From the NCBI GenBank assembly GCA_964057225.1, contig OZ059896.1:13686501-13750500 (forward strand): a stretch of 64,000 bases of DNA. The letters run 5' to 3'. A program made the translations under genes and the position numbers. The notes below the pieces were generated by a model, which made no database searches, was not told the DNA's origin, and saw only the letters and a program-made list of their open reading frames with translations. Of the stretch, positions 24,601-37,813 are shown one piece after another; position 1 is the first letter of the stretch, and each line of letters opens with the position of its first letter. This DNA is from Auanema rhodensis (lineage: Eukaryota; Nematoda; Chromadorea; Rhabditida; Rhabditidae).

Positions 24601-26578
24601 AATTTTTTTTCTGCTTAAGCTTTTCCCCATTCACTTTAATATTTTTTCTTTGTTTTAATTAAAAAATTAAAAAAACAACTTTTATTTATATTAAATCTCT
24701 TCCTCTTCTTCTATTGATGATTTACATTCATTTTTATAATTTTATAGTTACTGTTTCAATATTTTTCTTTTCATTTCTCTCTCAAGTAATCTAAGATCTG
24801 ATAAGATTTATCTCTTCACACTTCTTACATAAATCCTTTAACTTGAGAACTTAGGAATGTTACTAGTATTTGCTTCCGATACAATCAGGTGAAATGTGAT
24901 ATTTTAAAAAACAAATCTCATTCACTATCAAAAAAATTTTTTGTTGCCAACGGCTATCATTTTCTCTAGCTCTCTCTCTATCTTTTTCTTATTTCCTCTA
25001 TCCTTCTTCATCTTTCTTATTCTCTCTCTCTCTCTCTCTCTCTCTCTACCAATAATTATTAATTTTAAAGAATATCATATATGATTGCTTTGATTATAAT
25101 TTTCTTTAACGTTGCTATACACAGTTCTGTAACTAAGTTGAATATCAGGTTACATGCTCGCATCTCAACTTTCTTATGCTCAACTTGTTCTAAAACGTAA
25201 TAGGGCTTTGTTCGGTTCACTTACTCCTCCTCTCATTTATCATGTTTCAACTTTTTTTTCCTTTTTCTTTCTTTTTGTTTCTCCCTATATCTCCCTCTTC
25301 ATATCTCCCACGATATTCTTCTCCCCTCTCTCCTTCTCCTCTCTCCACCCTCTCTCTCACTTGAAGACTTTCTATATTTTGTAATATTTTTGTGTTATAT
25401 ATATTTAGAAGTATGAAAGATGTAAAGCAAGCTGATAAGTATGTAATTAGAAACTCACCAGCTTTCAATGTCCAACTTCATCATCATACTTCTAACATAT
25501 TTTCATTTCATTTTCTTTTCTTCTCAATTATGTACTACGTATAACCAACTTCTTAATTTTCACTTCCAACTTTTCTATTCGCTATTTGAGAAAGCATTTC
25601 TGAACAAAAGATCATCTGGCTCACTTACAGCTTAAAAGTTGTCAAGGGTCAAGAAGGTCACTATAGGTTCGTACTTCATGCTTCATCTTGCTCTATCTTT
25701 CCACCATCATTGCTTTTTTCTTATTATTATGATCTTTTTTCCTTTTTAAGAATAATCTTGTTTGACATCAAATAATTCATAGAATCTCTGAGATCTTCAT
25801 CACGACGACATCTTCTCATGTTCTGAATCGTCGTCGTCTCAGAATTTTTGACATTGCTAACATGTGGTGTCATAATCTTTTCATCATCATCATCCAAACG
25901 ATGATTTTTTTTCAGTCTATAGAGCTGAGCTTGTACAATTAGATTTCTCTCTCTATCTCGTTCTCCCTCTCCTTCCCTTGTCTCTTTTTCGTTTTCTCCA
26001 CCCCTTATATGCCGTTGTTTCAGAACATGATGTCCTCCTACATCTGGTAGAAACCGAATTTTTTTTCTGCGAGCAACTTAATCAGCTTTCAGTTAATTTT
26101 TTTCAAGCTATACTTGTTTTAAAATATAATTACATTAAAATTTACTTCATTATCTTTGAAAAATTGGAAATCTTTTAATTAACTGACCTTTCTTTTTATT
26201 TCTTTATTTCTGTTTTTTTATAAAATATATTTGTGTGATGAATAAAACGACCAAATGTTTTGTTATTCTAATAGTTTGAAATTAAGAAGTTATATTATAT
26301 AATATGAATAGTAATTACTTAAAAACAAGCAGAAAAACTATATAAACTAACAATCATACAATATAAATATTTTAGTAATATATGAATTTTATATCATTGT
26401 TGATATATATAGTTTTTATTTCTTTTTTTTTTGAGCCACAATTACATCTCAAAGTTTCTTTTATTTACCTCACCCCCTCACGAGTCCAACTGTCTCCAAA
26501 TGTCTTTCAATTCCTCCTCCCTCTCTCTCTCTCTCTCTTTATTATTTTATTTTTTTAAGACAAAGGTTATATCTTAAA
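21621..26578. other. 5-kb non-coding region upstream of receptor gene
   Basis: T/C-rich on the plus strand, with smaller CT runs at 23740-23815, 25021-25047 and 26519-26539. One purine-rich plus-strand frame at 24306-24587 encodes a Lys/Arg-rich peptide with a methionine- and leucine-rich start, but nothing supports it as a gene. The region probably holds the promoter and outron of the receptor gene at 26591. Confidence 0.5.
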
Positions 26579-26590
26579 TTATTTTCAGAA

Positions 26591-28828
26591 ATGTCTTCGG
26601 CGGAGGTAGAAGACGAGGGAGATCTATATGAGCTTTCCCTTATAGAATTGGTTAGTATCGAGTCAGAATATATAAAAAAATTTCTTCGTCATCTTTCAAA
26701 GAAGAAAATTAAAATTCCCCTATGAGATCCTAACAAATATTTTTTCCATCATTCAAATCAATTATATATATATATATATCTTTTTTTTATAGATTATATG
26801 GTGCATACTTTATGCAATTATCGCACTTCTAGCTGTTGCTGGAAATTTTCTTGTGATCTATGTTACACTCACTAAATTAAGGTAAATTTTGGACATGGCT
26901 TTAATCTTGAAATGTGATAAATTTATTTTTAGAACTCGCTCAATTACCACATATTTTATAATAAACTTAGGTTTTGCCGATCTTTTAACTGGTATTTTCG
27001 CTATTCCATTTAAATTTCAAGCTGCTCTCTTCCAAGTTAGTTAACAATTCTCAGAATTTTTTCTTAAATTAATAATTAAAAGTATTGATAACTTATTCAT
27101 TCATAACATGATATACAAGAAAAAATATACAGATGGACAGCTTAAAGATCAAAATCTCTTTTTCGTAATAAAATATATTTTTCAGGAATGGTTTCTTCCG
27201 TGGTCTTTATGTCAGATTGTTCCATATACAGAGACGGTGTCACTTTCAGTTTCTGTTTTTACTCTCACAGCTTCTGCTATCCATGAATTTCGAACAGTTT
27301 TCTTTCCAAAACATAAACGAATGTCAAATCATAGTGCCAGGTAAAGCTCATGATTTTTGCTATCTTACAAGCATTTTCTCAATAAATTGTAGATTTCTTG
27401 TTGTCGTGATCTGGCTGATTGCCGGTATCGTTTCACTTCCTCATGGTCTATTCCATAGGGTGTACATCATGGAGGATGAATCAACAAACACCACAATATC
27501 TCAAGTATGTAAAAGTATCATTTAGCTTGGGTTTCATCTAGCTAGAATCTAATACCATTTGGTATTTGCAGTGTCGACCGGTATATGCGGATGATGATTG
27601 GTGGAGAATGTATAACGTGTATCTAACTATAATTCATTATTTTGTTCCGATGATTATTCTAGATTCAGCTTATACAATGATTGCTATTAAGGTTAATATT
27701 TCAAATAATGAACAACTTTCTCATTTGCCATGAAAATCGTTTTCTTTACCTAATCAATTTTTCAGATTTGGACGACTACTGTAGGAACTTCATTGGATAA
27801 TCGACCTCAAAATGTTTCAAGTGAAATGTCTAATAGAAAGGTTGGTCTTTTCAGCAAAATTTGAATATTTTTCTAATGTTTAATTAAATTTCTATTCTTA
27901 ATTCCAATTGTAGCTCATGAAAATGCTAATGATTGTCGTTGCTTGCTTTTCTCTTTGCTGGTTTCCACTAGAAACTTACCTGTTACTTAATGAAATTCGT
28001 CCAGAAATTAACGGGTAATTAAACTTTTAAATTAGAAAAAATCATTCAAACCGAATTTTCTTTGTATAGATGGAAATATATAAATGTCTTCTTCTTCTGC
28101 TCACATTGGCTAGCAATGTCGAATTCATGTCTTAATCCAATCATCTATGGATTATACAATGTAATTTTACTTTTCTTTTTTTTTAAATTTCAAGTACAAT
28201 ACAATAAATTTATTAAAATAATATATACATATATAATTAATATATTTAAGAATAAATATAAAAGAGAATATAAACGAGTATTTCGACGATTAATATGTCG
28301 GTCATATGAAGAACATACGGATGATGATAATCAAAAAACCCTTGAAGCGGAATTTGCTTCTACTGTGAGTCATCTCACTATCATGTTCAATTTATTTTTT
28401 TCTTCAAACAGGTAGTTCAAAGATCATGGATGAATCCTTATGCATCAGAAGGTGTTGTACCATTCTATACTGAAACGTTCCAGGTTGGTTCACCTACATT
28501 GAATTTTAGCAAATTCACATGAAACGTGCACTTTCACCTGAAAGTAACGTCTTCATTCAAATAAGTAGACTTTAACTAAGCGGTTTCATTATCTTTAATC
28601 AATATATTTATTTATTTTTTATACTTTATATATATATTATATACAATATACATATAATAATAATCATTTTAGGTTGTTCCATTAGAAGAAACATCAAAAC
28701 AGTCAAATGGTGGCGACAATTGTCATTTACTAAACAATAATAGTTCAAACAAATTTTCACAACTTGATGCTGACGATGGTGATCATGATGAGCATCGTGT
28801 ACTCACAATGATGGCAGTTTCATTATGA
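26591..28828 (+). CDS. rhodopsin-family GPCR, neuropeptide-receptor-like, altered DRY motif
   Basis: About nine exons. The ATG lies two bases after TTTTCAG, a likely trans-splice or 5' UTR intron acceptor. Seven hydrophobic spans are present with family anchors: AVAGNFLVIYV (TM1 Asn), NLGFADLLTGIFAIPF (TM2 Asp), WSLCQIVPY (TM3 Cys), CRPVY in loop 2, FSLCWFPLE (TM6 CWxP), and HWLAMSNSCLNPIIYGLYN (TM7 NPxxY). The TM7 segment resembles receptors for NPY-, tachykinin- and leucokinin-type peptides. A KYKREYKRVFRR helix 8 and a long acidic C-tail ending MMAVSL follow. At the end of TM3, where DRY is expected, the sequence reads AIHEFRTVFFP, so Asp, Arg and Tyr become His, Glu and Phe. The ligand is unknown. 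Confidence 0.88.
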
Positions 28829-29737
28829 TTTTGAATGATTGATTCGAGAAACAAGTAACAACAATCGTCAATGACTATTACTATTTCAACCACATCAAGC
28901 AAAAACACATAACAACAAAGGCTGTATATGACGGGTTATTGAGCTGAGCTTTATAATTTTTTTTTGTTTGTTTATTTCAATCTTATTGATTTTTAAGAAA
29001 TAAACAAAAAAGAATACTTTATTATTATTATATATGAATTAAATACATTTACATATGTTTATACATGTAAGTATATCTGTTGAAATCAAAATTTAAAAAA
29101 TAAAAGATTGGTTATTAAAGATTTATGAATATCATTATACTTTTTCTTTTTCTTTGTTATATACTTCCACAATTACAACTACTTAAACATAATGCATTGT
29201 CACTCTATATAATACAATATATTCTCTTAGTTACAACTCAACGATTTGATGAGCATATGCTTGTTGCTCAGCTCACGACAATACTTGATGTCATCGTCAT
29301 GAAATATAAATATATTCAAACACATTATGGCATATATTTATTTCATAATTGAAAATAATTGCCTTTTCGTCAGGGAAAGATATGTAATCTACTCTCTATT
29401 GCTCTATCCTCTCTGACATCCTGTGCATGTCTGACACATATCTGAATGACTTTCATTCAGATCGTCGTTGTCGTCCTCGTACTCATCATAGATCTTACAT
29501 TCATATTATGGACAGATGGTTATCTCATCTATTCGTGCTAAACGATGCCTATGTTTCAAAACCTTTTCAAAACCACAATAGCAATTCAAATCTGAAATTT
29601 GCAATATGTGCTTTAATACTTATAATATCTGTCTTCATGATCTTTGAAATTTTCCTAATCAAATGCAGTTAGGTTGCGTCTAAAATAGCTACTAAAATTC
29701 AGTTTATTTTTCCTCAAAAAAAAATAGACAAAACAGT
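28829..29737. other. 3' flank of receptor gene, no firm gene
   Basis: AT-rich with several AATAAA signals near 28995-29110. An 81-codon frame at 29427-29672 ends in a hydrophobic helix (LKFAICALILIISVFMIF) but has no splice, start or homology support. Confidence 0.45.
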
Positions 29738-29810
29738 TGCCCCGAACCAGGATCGAACTGGTGACCTTTAGATCTTCAGTCTAACGCTCTCCCAACTGAG
29801 CTATCGAGGC
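29738..29810 (-). tRNA. tRNA-Phe (anticodon GAA)
   Basis: Reverse complement starts GCCTCGATAGCTCAGTTGGG. The cloverleaf folds fully: 7-bp acceptor stem GCCTCGA/TCGGGGC (one G-T pair), a D-arm, a 5-bp anticodon stem TTAGA/TCTAA around loop CTGAAGA giving GAA, and a T-arm ACCAG-TTCGATC-CTGGT. There is no intron and the discriminator base is A. It stands alone, with T-runs on its 3' side suited to RNA polymerase III termination. Confidence 0.96.
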
Positions 29811-32800
29811 TAATACTTTTTATGTTCACAGTATCAATCTGTTACATCGTTTGAAAAACACAACAAGAAAACTTACTGTTTTTTAAAATGAATAGTAACA
29901 CGAGTACTTCTCTTATTACACAATTATTTTGAATTTATTTAGGTTGAATTGTGTGAATTATAACACTGAATAGAAAATTTGACATGTAGTTGACTAATAA
30001 GACATGACAGATGGTATTATGGATGATGACCGGAAAGAATAACTGAGTTTGCCTCATATGGCTCTCTTGTTCTATTTTCCCTCATTTCTTTTGTTAGTTT
30101 ACATACATATTTTATGTTTTTTTTGTCTGTTTTAATAAATTATCTTCATTTTCTTTAACCAAAAACGTATATATTTGACAGATAATGAGCAGTTCTTCGT
30201 AAAAAAAAGTTTGAATGCAGTTCTGCTCGTCTTTGTAACTTGAGCAGCGTATGAACAAACCTGCCAAAATGTTTTATTTTCCCGTGAATGCTGAAAAGTA
30301 AAAACTTTTACGCATAAATTGAATTAACATACTCTCAAACTTTCTTTTTTCTATTTATACTTTGTATAAACGTTATGTTATTCTCGGATTTATATACATA
30401 TATAGTATATACCTGTCAAAACAATTTCTAATGAGAAGTTGAGTATAAGCTTGATGTAAAGACAAAAGGCGAATGCAGCTGGTCTTGTATGGTTTGAAAC
30501 AAAAGCAATTTAGTCTTTTTAGTTCATTCTATCTGCTTCCATTTATAGAAAATATGATCTCTGAGATTTTTCAGATCTCTTTTCTCTCCTTCTCTTCCTC
30601 TTTCCTACCCCCTCTCTTTCTTTCTCTCTCTTTCTGAACCTCTTTCTCTCTCTTTCTTTATTTTCTGAGGCTAATTGCAAATTCAAAAATAAGCTAAAGA
30701 TGAATCAATATAATTATTACCTTTCTATATGGATTTTGAATCAGGATGTAGCTAGTATATAGCTTTAACTAAGCTTTGTGTTACCTGCAATATGGACAGA
30801 TGGTTCTTAGCTCTTTAACTGTTCATATTCATTCATCCAACGATTTTCCTCTGTATTTGGACGTAGTAGCATTGGTGTCAATCTCTCCATATCCATCCCT
30901 CGTCGCTCATTAGTCAGCTTAGCTCAAACTCAATAATTTTACCATATGTAGGTTCTATATAACCGGTGAACAATCATTTTTGTAATTATTTGGTTAAAAT
31001 TTAAAATTTTTCATTTCAATTTTTGTTTTTATTTCAATAAAAATATTATTAAATTATGAGTATATTAAGGCAATGAGGGATCGGCATAATTAAGCAATTA
31101 ATTGCTCACCTTCTGTTGTTTTCCGATATCTCATCTCCTAATATTTCTGATGATTTTCTCTTTTTCGGCTGAAATCGCTCTATTCAACTGGAAAATGTGT
31201 GCAAGATAAAAGACCTCAATAGAGAAGAGACGGTATGGGAGAGGTCAAATCATTCGGCCACTTCCGACAATACCGCAAAACCTTCAAACCTATTGACTAT
31301 AGCTATGCGTATATACAGTATAGTCATCGAGTGATATCAATTAGTAATAGTAAGATCGTTAACTATAATTGTTCCGTTAAAGGACAATTCATATATACAG
31401 GCACCCCTGTCCCACCCTCCTTTCTTTTTTCTCCCCATCGTTCTATAGATCTCTCAGCTCTTCATCTTCTCGACTACCATCACACCTCTTTGTTAAAATT
31501 TATTGGATGTTGGTCTAAAAAAAATTGTTTTTCTTCAATCTCCTCTTACAAAACTTCCTCAAATTTTATGATTTCCGCTATGACTTCTATTTAAATTTCC
31601 GGATTTTTATTCAAAAACACACGACATATCTTGCATGATATAGCATAGTCATAGTGTAGTATATATCATTGAAACATCTGTCTTATCGTATACTACTAGC
31701 ATATATGTATACACACATCTTAGTCTAACCTATAAATTATATGAATCTCTAATCCTATTTAATTCTGTCATTTTCTCTTTAATTATAGAATTATTCACTA
31801 AATAACATTATTTTTAATTCAAAACGATTTATTTTCTGTTGTTGAAGAAGAACATATTCGAAAATCGTCTAATTATCATACATCTGCACGGGTAGAAACA
31901 CGTACGTGACAGACGTGGCATTAATTTCTTTTATTTTTTCTTCAAATGACGCTATAAATCGGTTGTCTTTTGCACAATTCTCGTTGCAAATTATAGAATA
32001 ATCCCAATTTTCAATTCAAATTCTTTGATGATTGTTCAACTCTTGTTCTTCGTCGTCAATCAGTTCGCTCTAATCGACTAATATCATTTGCTTCATCTAG
32101 CTTACTACTGAATATGGAGGGTACTTGGTAATCTCAGAGATAAAACTGGACAGTGATTCACTGAGAGAGAGCGGAAGAACAAGAGCATAAAATACAACGA
32201 GAGAGAAGGAGAGAGAGAATTAGAAAGGAGAATAGAGGGATATTTTGAAGTATTTCCCTACCAGTACTTCTGGCTAATTAACGAACATGGCTCCTGGATC
32301 TGTTAATGCTTGTGCATCACAGCTCCAATTATTATAGTCAGCTATGCCAAATATGAAATGAGTGACAACCAAGCTTCTAATTTCTAAGATATACGCTCAT
32401 AAACGTAACCTTTGATTTCCTGTACTTCACTCTTTCATCTAACAGATTCTATTGTTTCCAAAAGTTCTGTCGGTCAAACTGGAAATGCAAGAAGCTGTTT
32501 CTTTCAATAAATCGTTTAAAAAGATATTTGATTGGAGAGAGAGAATGGCACCAGCCGTTCAAATTTTCCGGTCCAACAGGTAGCTTGTGTGTTCCTGTTT
32601 CCGTGCCGACAAGCTTGTAGACCATTACAAGGTAGTTAAGCTCGGCGGGAGTTTGAAAACTAATTACTAAATAAGGTTATCTAGTAGCTGAATGAATTAA
32701 GTTTATGTAACATAATTGAAATAAGCTGTTGAAAGTTCATAAATAGAATAATATTTCACAATAATGATAATTGAATAATTGATGATCAGATGGCCAATAT

Positions 32801-35418
32801 AACCAATGTTCGTCTATTCAAGTCAAGCTTTTGCACATTTCTATTCTCCCTCCTCTCACCCTATTCCCCTTCTTTTACCCCTGTCTCAGCTTTCTAACTG
32901 ACCAACCTTTCTTTCAATTCAATGTCAACTAACTCACTCCAACTTGAGAGCTTCTCTATATTTGAGCTGAAAAAATTTTTTTTCTCAATCAAGCAATCAC
33001 ATTAGAAATGAATATACCATTGCGTTTTTGGCCTAATTTTCAAAATATTTTGTGACTACTAATAAACAAATCTTTTCATTGAAGCAAGAACATCTATAAT
33101 TTTAGTTAATTTTGACAATGATTTTCCTGAAGTTTGAAAGAAGAGCAAATAATTGAAAAACTTCGCTTCAAGACGAAATAATTGTCTATTCATTGCTTCA
33201 ACCAATTGTTTTCTTTTGCATTTCACCATTACATATAGCCTTTCAGAGTTGCTTAGCTATCTGTTGATGTGAAGAAGCCATTTTCTTAATATTCAACAAT
33301 CCCACCCTAATTTTCAAACAATAATCTCATTATCAATTCGGTCAACCGGGTTTTTATGAGAAATATTGCTTTTTTTCCATATATTTCGTACTATTTAACT
33401 TGTCTTCTTAAAGACAACGTCAACAGAACCCTATTGTGAGTTATTTAGATTTCCGCCGTCTTGTCGAATTGACAAATCTCAAACGGAAAATGACAAGTTC
33501 AGTCGTGTCACTTGAGCATATTTATATATAGTTTTCAAAAACAAAATTAAAAACGATAAAGCTTCAAGTGGGAACTCATGAAGTTTCATGTTTCAACTTT
33601 CACTTTATTTCACATAATTTAACGTTTCGTGTCATCACTCATTATTAAAATCTTCTTTCAATTTCATTGGCAAAACTCAACCGAACAAAAAAAAAGTTTC
33701 GTAAGCTTTAAGTTGTTTGAAGCTTTAAACTACTGACAGATATGTCAGATGTGCATATCATTTTTTTTGTCGACATAAGAAAAGTTATTTGAATTATTGT
33801 AGAAAATTTAAATAAAATATGTGTATGAAAATCTTTTTTTGCCATTCAATTAGTAGATGATTTTTATCTGATATATCATAGTTAAATATTCTAGTTTTAT
33901 ATATTTCATATGATATAGTTAGCCAGCTGGTTCTTGTCTATTAATCATAAAAATCTTTTCAACAGCTTATGTTACATACATATGTGTGAGATATTTGTGA
34001 AATAGAGCAAGCTAAATATAATAGAGAGAGAGGGAAAACTTGAGCATATTTTGAACAAAGTTAAGAGAAAAAAAAGTTTTCTTTCATCATTGAAGTTTCT
34101 AACATCTGCCATCTTCATCACTGAAATCTTTTTTTTTTCTTCAAAATTAAAAAGAATATTCAAGTTGGAAAGTAAGTTGAAAACAAATATTTAAAATTGC
34201 CAATCTGTTTGAGATAAGGTCGGATCTTAACCCACAGCTATTTCCAGGAAGATTTCCTTTAAAAGCCTACTCTTGAAGATGGGAAAAAGATGCGCTGAGG
34301 CAATCTGCTACCACTCATTTCTCTTCTTCTCTTCTTAGTTCATTTCAATTAAGATATTTCAAGAAGGCTAAACAGGCTCCTATCTCTATAGCCTGAGGCA
34401 TTGTTCCTTTTCTATATTTGGTTTATATGTATAAGTATATCTTTGCTTTCTTTTCTTATGTTTTCTTCAAATTTGCTTACAAGAATTCTGAAGATTCCCT
34501 CTTTTCTCTCTCTCTCTCTTTCTATCATTCTCTCTTTTTGATCCTGTCCCTCTCTCTCTCCATTTATAATTCTTGAAAAGCAGTTAAGCTTTAAAGAAAT
34601 TTGCTCCTTTCTTCATTAAAATGAATTTTCTTCTTCCAGTTATCATTCCAATGGTCTTGTTTTGCTCTGTCGTAAAGCTGAAATATAGCTTTCAATACAT
34701 ATATATATGTGTTTGAATATCGTAATAGACATCAGAAAAATCTGAAAATAGCTTCAACTTGATGGAGACAACTCTGTTCTATAGTAAATTCCTATTAAGA
34801 TATGTTAAAGTTGTATATCCAACTTAAGCATATTCAATGCTTAGTAACTGTTAGAACCATTCTTTCTTTCTATTTTGCTTTAACTCTACCACTTTTCTTC
34901 TCAATCAAGTCATTTTCAAATTCTCTAAGATTGTATCCAATTTCGCTGCAGTTTGTTCTAAGCTTTGCCACTACTACCATTATATACTCTGTATAAGTCA
35001 GACCACCAAGAAAGCTTAGCTCAATAACTTGCATGCATTTATCCTCCATCCATCTTGTGTGTCAATGCAGTTTATTTTTAAAATAGCTACTTCCTTAATT
35101 TTCATTTACAAAACTCATTTTAACATCTAAAACAAAAATTTGTAAAATATTAAATTAAAGCATATTCAAATCAAAACTTACTCTTTCTTTCTCTCTTCGT
35201 CTCTCTTCTATTTTTTTCCCTTTTTCGTTAAAATACTCTTATCTATCATCTCTGCTTTTAACTTTTATTAAACCAAAGATCATGAATATTTTCCAACAAA
35301 AGCTGTAATATATGAATTTGTTTTCTTGTGCAAGCTATATACCATCCCCAGAGAGGTTTATATGTATTGACCTCACAAAGGGTAACATTCCTAAATACAA
35401 ATTCCCTCAAAACTTAGA

Positions 35419-35478
<60 letters not shown>

Positions 35479-35776
35479 AGATCAACATGAACATAGTATA
35501 TTCTAATTTATATTTTTGTAAATAACATGAAAAGTTATTTTAAAACTCAAAATATCAGACGAAATGAGATTTGAATCTATAAGACTAGCATGTATAGAGG
35601 AGGGGGGTATGGAAGTATACTAAACCAAACGATGTCAGCTTCCATTTTAATGTAGATGAGGTAGCTTTCACATATACCTCACGTCAAGTCGTGTTGTGTC
35701 TCTGGCATGTTAAGGAGATGTCGTTTTGCTGCTTGCATTGTGGGAGCATATTCTTGTAATCTTTGACCTCATTGAG
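29811..35776. other. 6-kb gene-poor region
   Basis: AT- and pyrimidine-rich, with short CT runs (30590-30660, 34505-34560), one GA-rich patch (32160-32240) and the (GA)n array annotated separately. Open frames such as 31235-31594 lack splice context and family resemblance. No gene is called. Confidence 0.5.
35421..35476 (+). repeat. (GA)n microsatellite
   Basis: About 28 GA units. The purine strand is on plus, opposite to nearly all other dinucleotide arrays in the window. Confidence 0.97.
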
Positions 35777-35863
35777 AATTTTAAAAGTTTTTTCAGTGAA
35801 TCTTTCATTATTACATAGATATCAATGCAATAATAAAAGATTCACTGAAAAACTTTCAAAATA
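35777..35863. ncRNA. long near-perfect hairpin, possible microRNA precursor
   Basis: Two arms of about 36-39 nt (35777-35815 and 35826-35863) are reverse complements apart from two mismatches and one bulged base. They share the core TTTTTCAGTGAATCTTT and enclose a loop of roughly 8-12 nt. A single hairpin of about 87 nt with a stem this long is the shape of an animal miRNA precursor; on either strand the fold is equally good. I recognise no known miRNA seed. A short palindromic transposon remnant is the main alternative; no TA-flanked mariner-type ends are evident. Confidence 0.4.
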
Positions 35864-36303
35864 TATAATTTATTTATAAAAGTATTATATAATATAAATA
35901 GATAACTATATTCATATAATATATATTTTTAAAAAAGATAATGAAAGTAAATGATAGGAGAAGAATAAAATTTAAAATCATTAATACAGTATAAATCAAT
36001 CAGTTTCACATCTTTCACAAATCCAACTTTTCATCTTATTTCGAACACATGTATGTAGTATGTCTCAAAATATTTTGAAGTATATTCAATGTGAACATGC
36101 GAGACAATAGAATCATTACATTACACTAACTTCACATCTCGATCTAAAATGAAATTTTGGGCTTTTAGAATCAGATCAGCATATATCTATATCTTCTTCT
36201 TCTTATTTTCTTATATATCTCTCCTATTTTCTTTGGTTAATAGTTATTTGATGCCATTTTCTCGAGCAACAGGTTGCCAAGAGACCGAATTCTTGCTTAT
36301 CCC

Positions 36304-36305
<2 letters not shown>

Positions 36306-36377
<72 letters not shown>

Positions 36378-36395
36378 TTCTTTCTTTCTCTGGTT
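36306..36395 (+). repeat. (CT)n microsatellite
   Basis: TC array of about 80-90 bp with a few TTT and CCC steps. The 166-codon frame through it is low-complexity and not a gene. Confidence 0.95.
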
Positions 36396-37788
36396 ACTAC
36401 GTGCATATCCTACATCTATCTTTCGATCTTTTCTACTTCCTCTGTCAATGTCTCTCTGATGCACACATACTATCTCTTGTGCTCGGCTCATTTCCTATTT
36501 CTCTTGTTTTCCTTTCTCCCTTTTCTCCCTTTCTTAAACGAGAAGAAGTTTTATCTGGTATCTTGATCGCATTAACTTCGAAATTTGCATTTCTGACAAC
36601 TTTCTTCAGAAGTTACTTGTGCTTACTAATATTTTGCTTTAATCAATAAAGTCTAATGAATTCTATAATCATTTTTTATTTTTGAACTTATAGTTATTCT
36701 CTTTTTCTTCATGAAAATCATCAAGTTTTACAGCAAAAATGTTTTTTATGGAGCTTATGCACGAGCGTTCTTTTTCATTTTATAGCCTATTTATAGAGCT
36801 CAATAGAGTTTCGAATTCTTCAACAATTGTATAAAATAATGAAATCGTATTGTAGAAGCTAAGATTTTAGTTTTCAAGACGATTTTCTTCTTAAATTTAA
36901 AATAAAAAATATTCAAATTTCAAAAAGAAACCTTATTCTGTTCATATCTTTCAGCAAAGGTTTTATGATTTTTTTATGATTCGTAAATAAAAAACATAAA
37001 ATGTTGAAAGGATTATATATGAATTGAGCCAAAAGCTAAGTGGTTATTGACTTCAAGTTGGAGTTTTTCATTTGTTACCTTGCTTCCTTCTCTAGCATAC
37101 TCTCTTAATCTTTCTTCTCTAGTTTTTGATCAAAATTTTTGGTTCTTTCCGTTACATGAGAACTCAAAAAAATGGAAATTCATGTTGATTCGCAAAAGTG
37201 AGGTCAACTTCTTCAATAATTTGAGCAAAATTTAGTGTGACCATTGCATGCTCTTGAATTCAAAACTTCAATTCAATGCTACCTCTTATCTACTCATTTA
37301 TTTATTTTTACTTCTCTCGTCTCAAAAAACTAAATATTAGTGAGAAATTTCTTTTTTTTTCAACATTTATTGAATCTTTTCTCGTATCAAGAGGTTTAAG
37401 CACACCGGAGCTCGTCGCAGCCTAGCACCCAAACAGGAGTCTCATCAAGTTTTTCGCGTTCGTCTATCCTAATCGTTTGATGCTCTCTCAACAATATATA
37501 CTTACTTACTTAGATGTTGTTTACTGCTCAGAAGACGGGAAAAACATACTTCCGAGGGTGCGCGAATCAAAGAAATATTCTCTTCCCCTTATTTAAATTT
37601 CAAGAAAAAAATGAAAATAATATTATATAATAATGTGATTTTATTTTTTTAAATGATGAGTTTTCAATCTATATTCAAAAATTAGCATATTAATGTTACG
37701 TGAAAATTGACGTGGCATCTTATTTATTTTCTTTTGTTAGCGCATAATCGTTGTATTCAATGTTTCATAAATCATTGAATAATTTTGT

Positions 37789-37813
37789 TCTCTCTCTCTC
37801 TCTCTCTCTCTCT
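37789..37813 (+). repeat. short (CT)n microsatellite
   Basis: A dozen TC units without interruption. Confidence 0.9.

Noticed and set aside
31235-31594. 119-codon plus-strand frame
   Set aside because: No family resemblance, low-complexity Ser/Phe-rich second half, no splice or poly(A) context that fits.
35653-35690. let-7-like GAGGTAG seed followed by TACCTCA
   Set aside because: The sequence after the seed does not match let-7 family members, and the inverted partner gives only a 7-bp stem, so there is no precursor fold.
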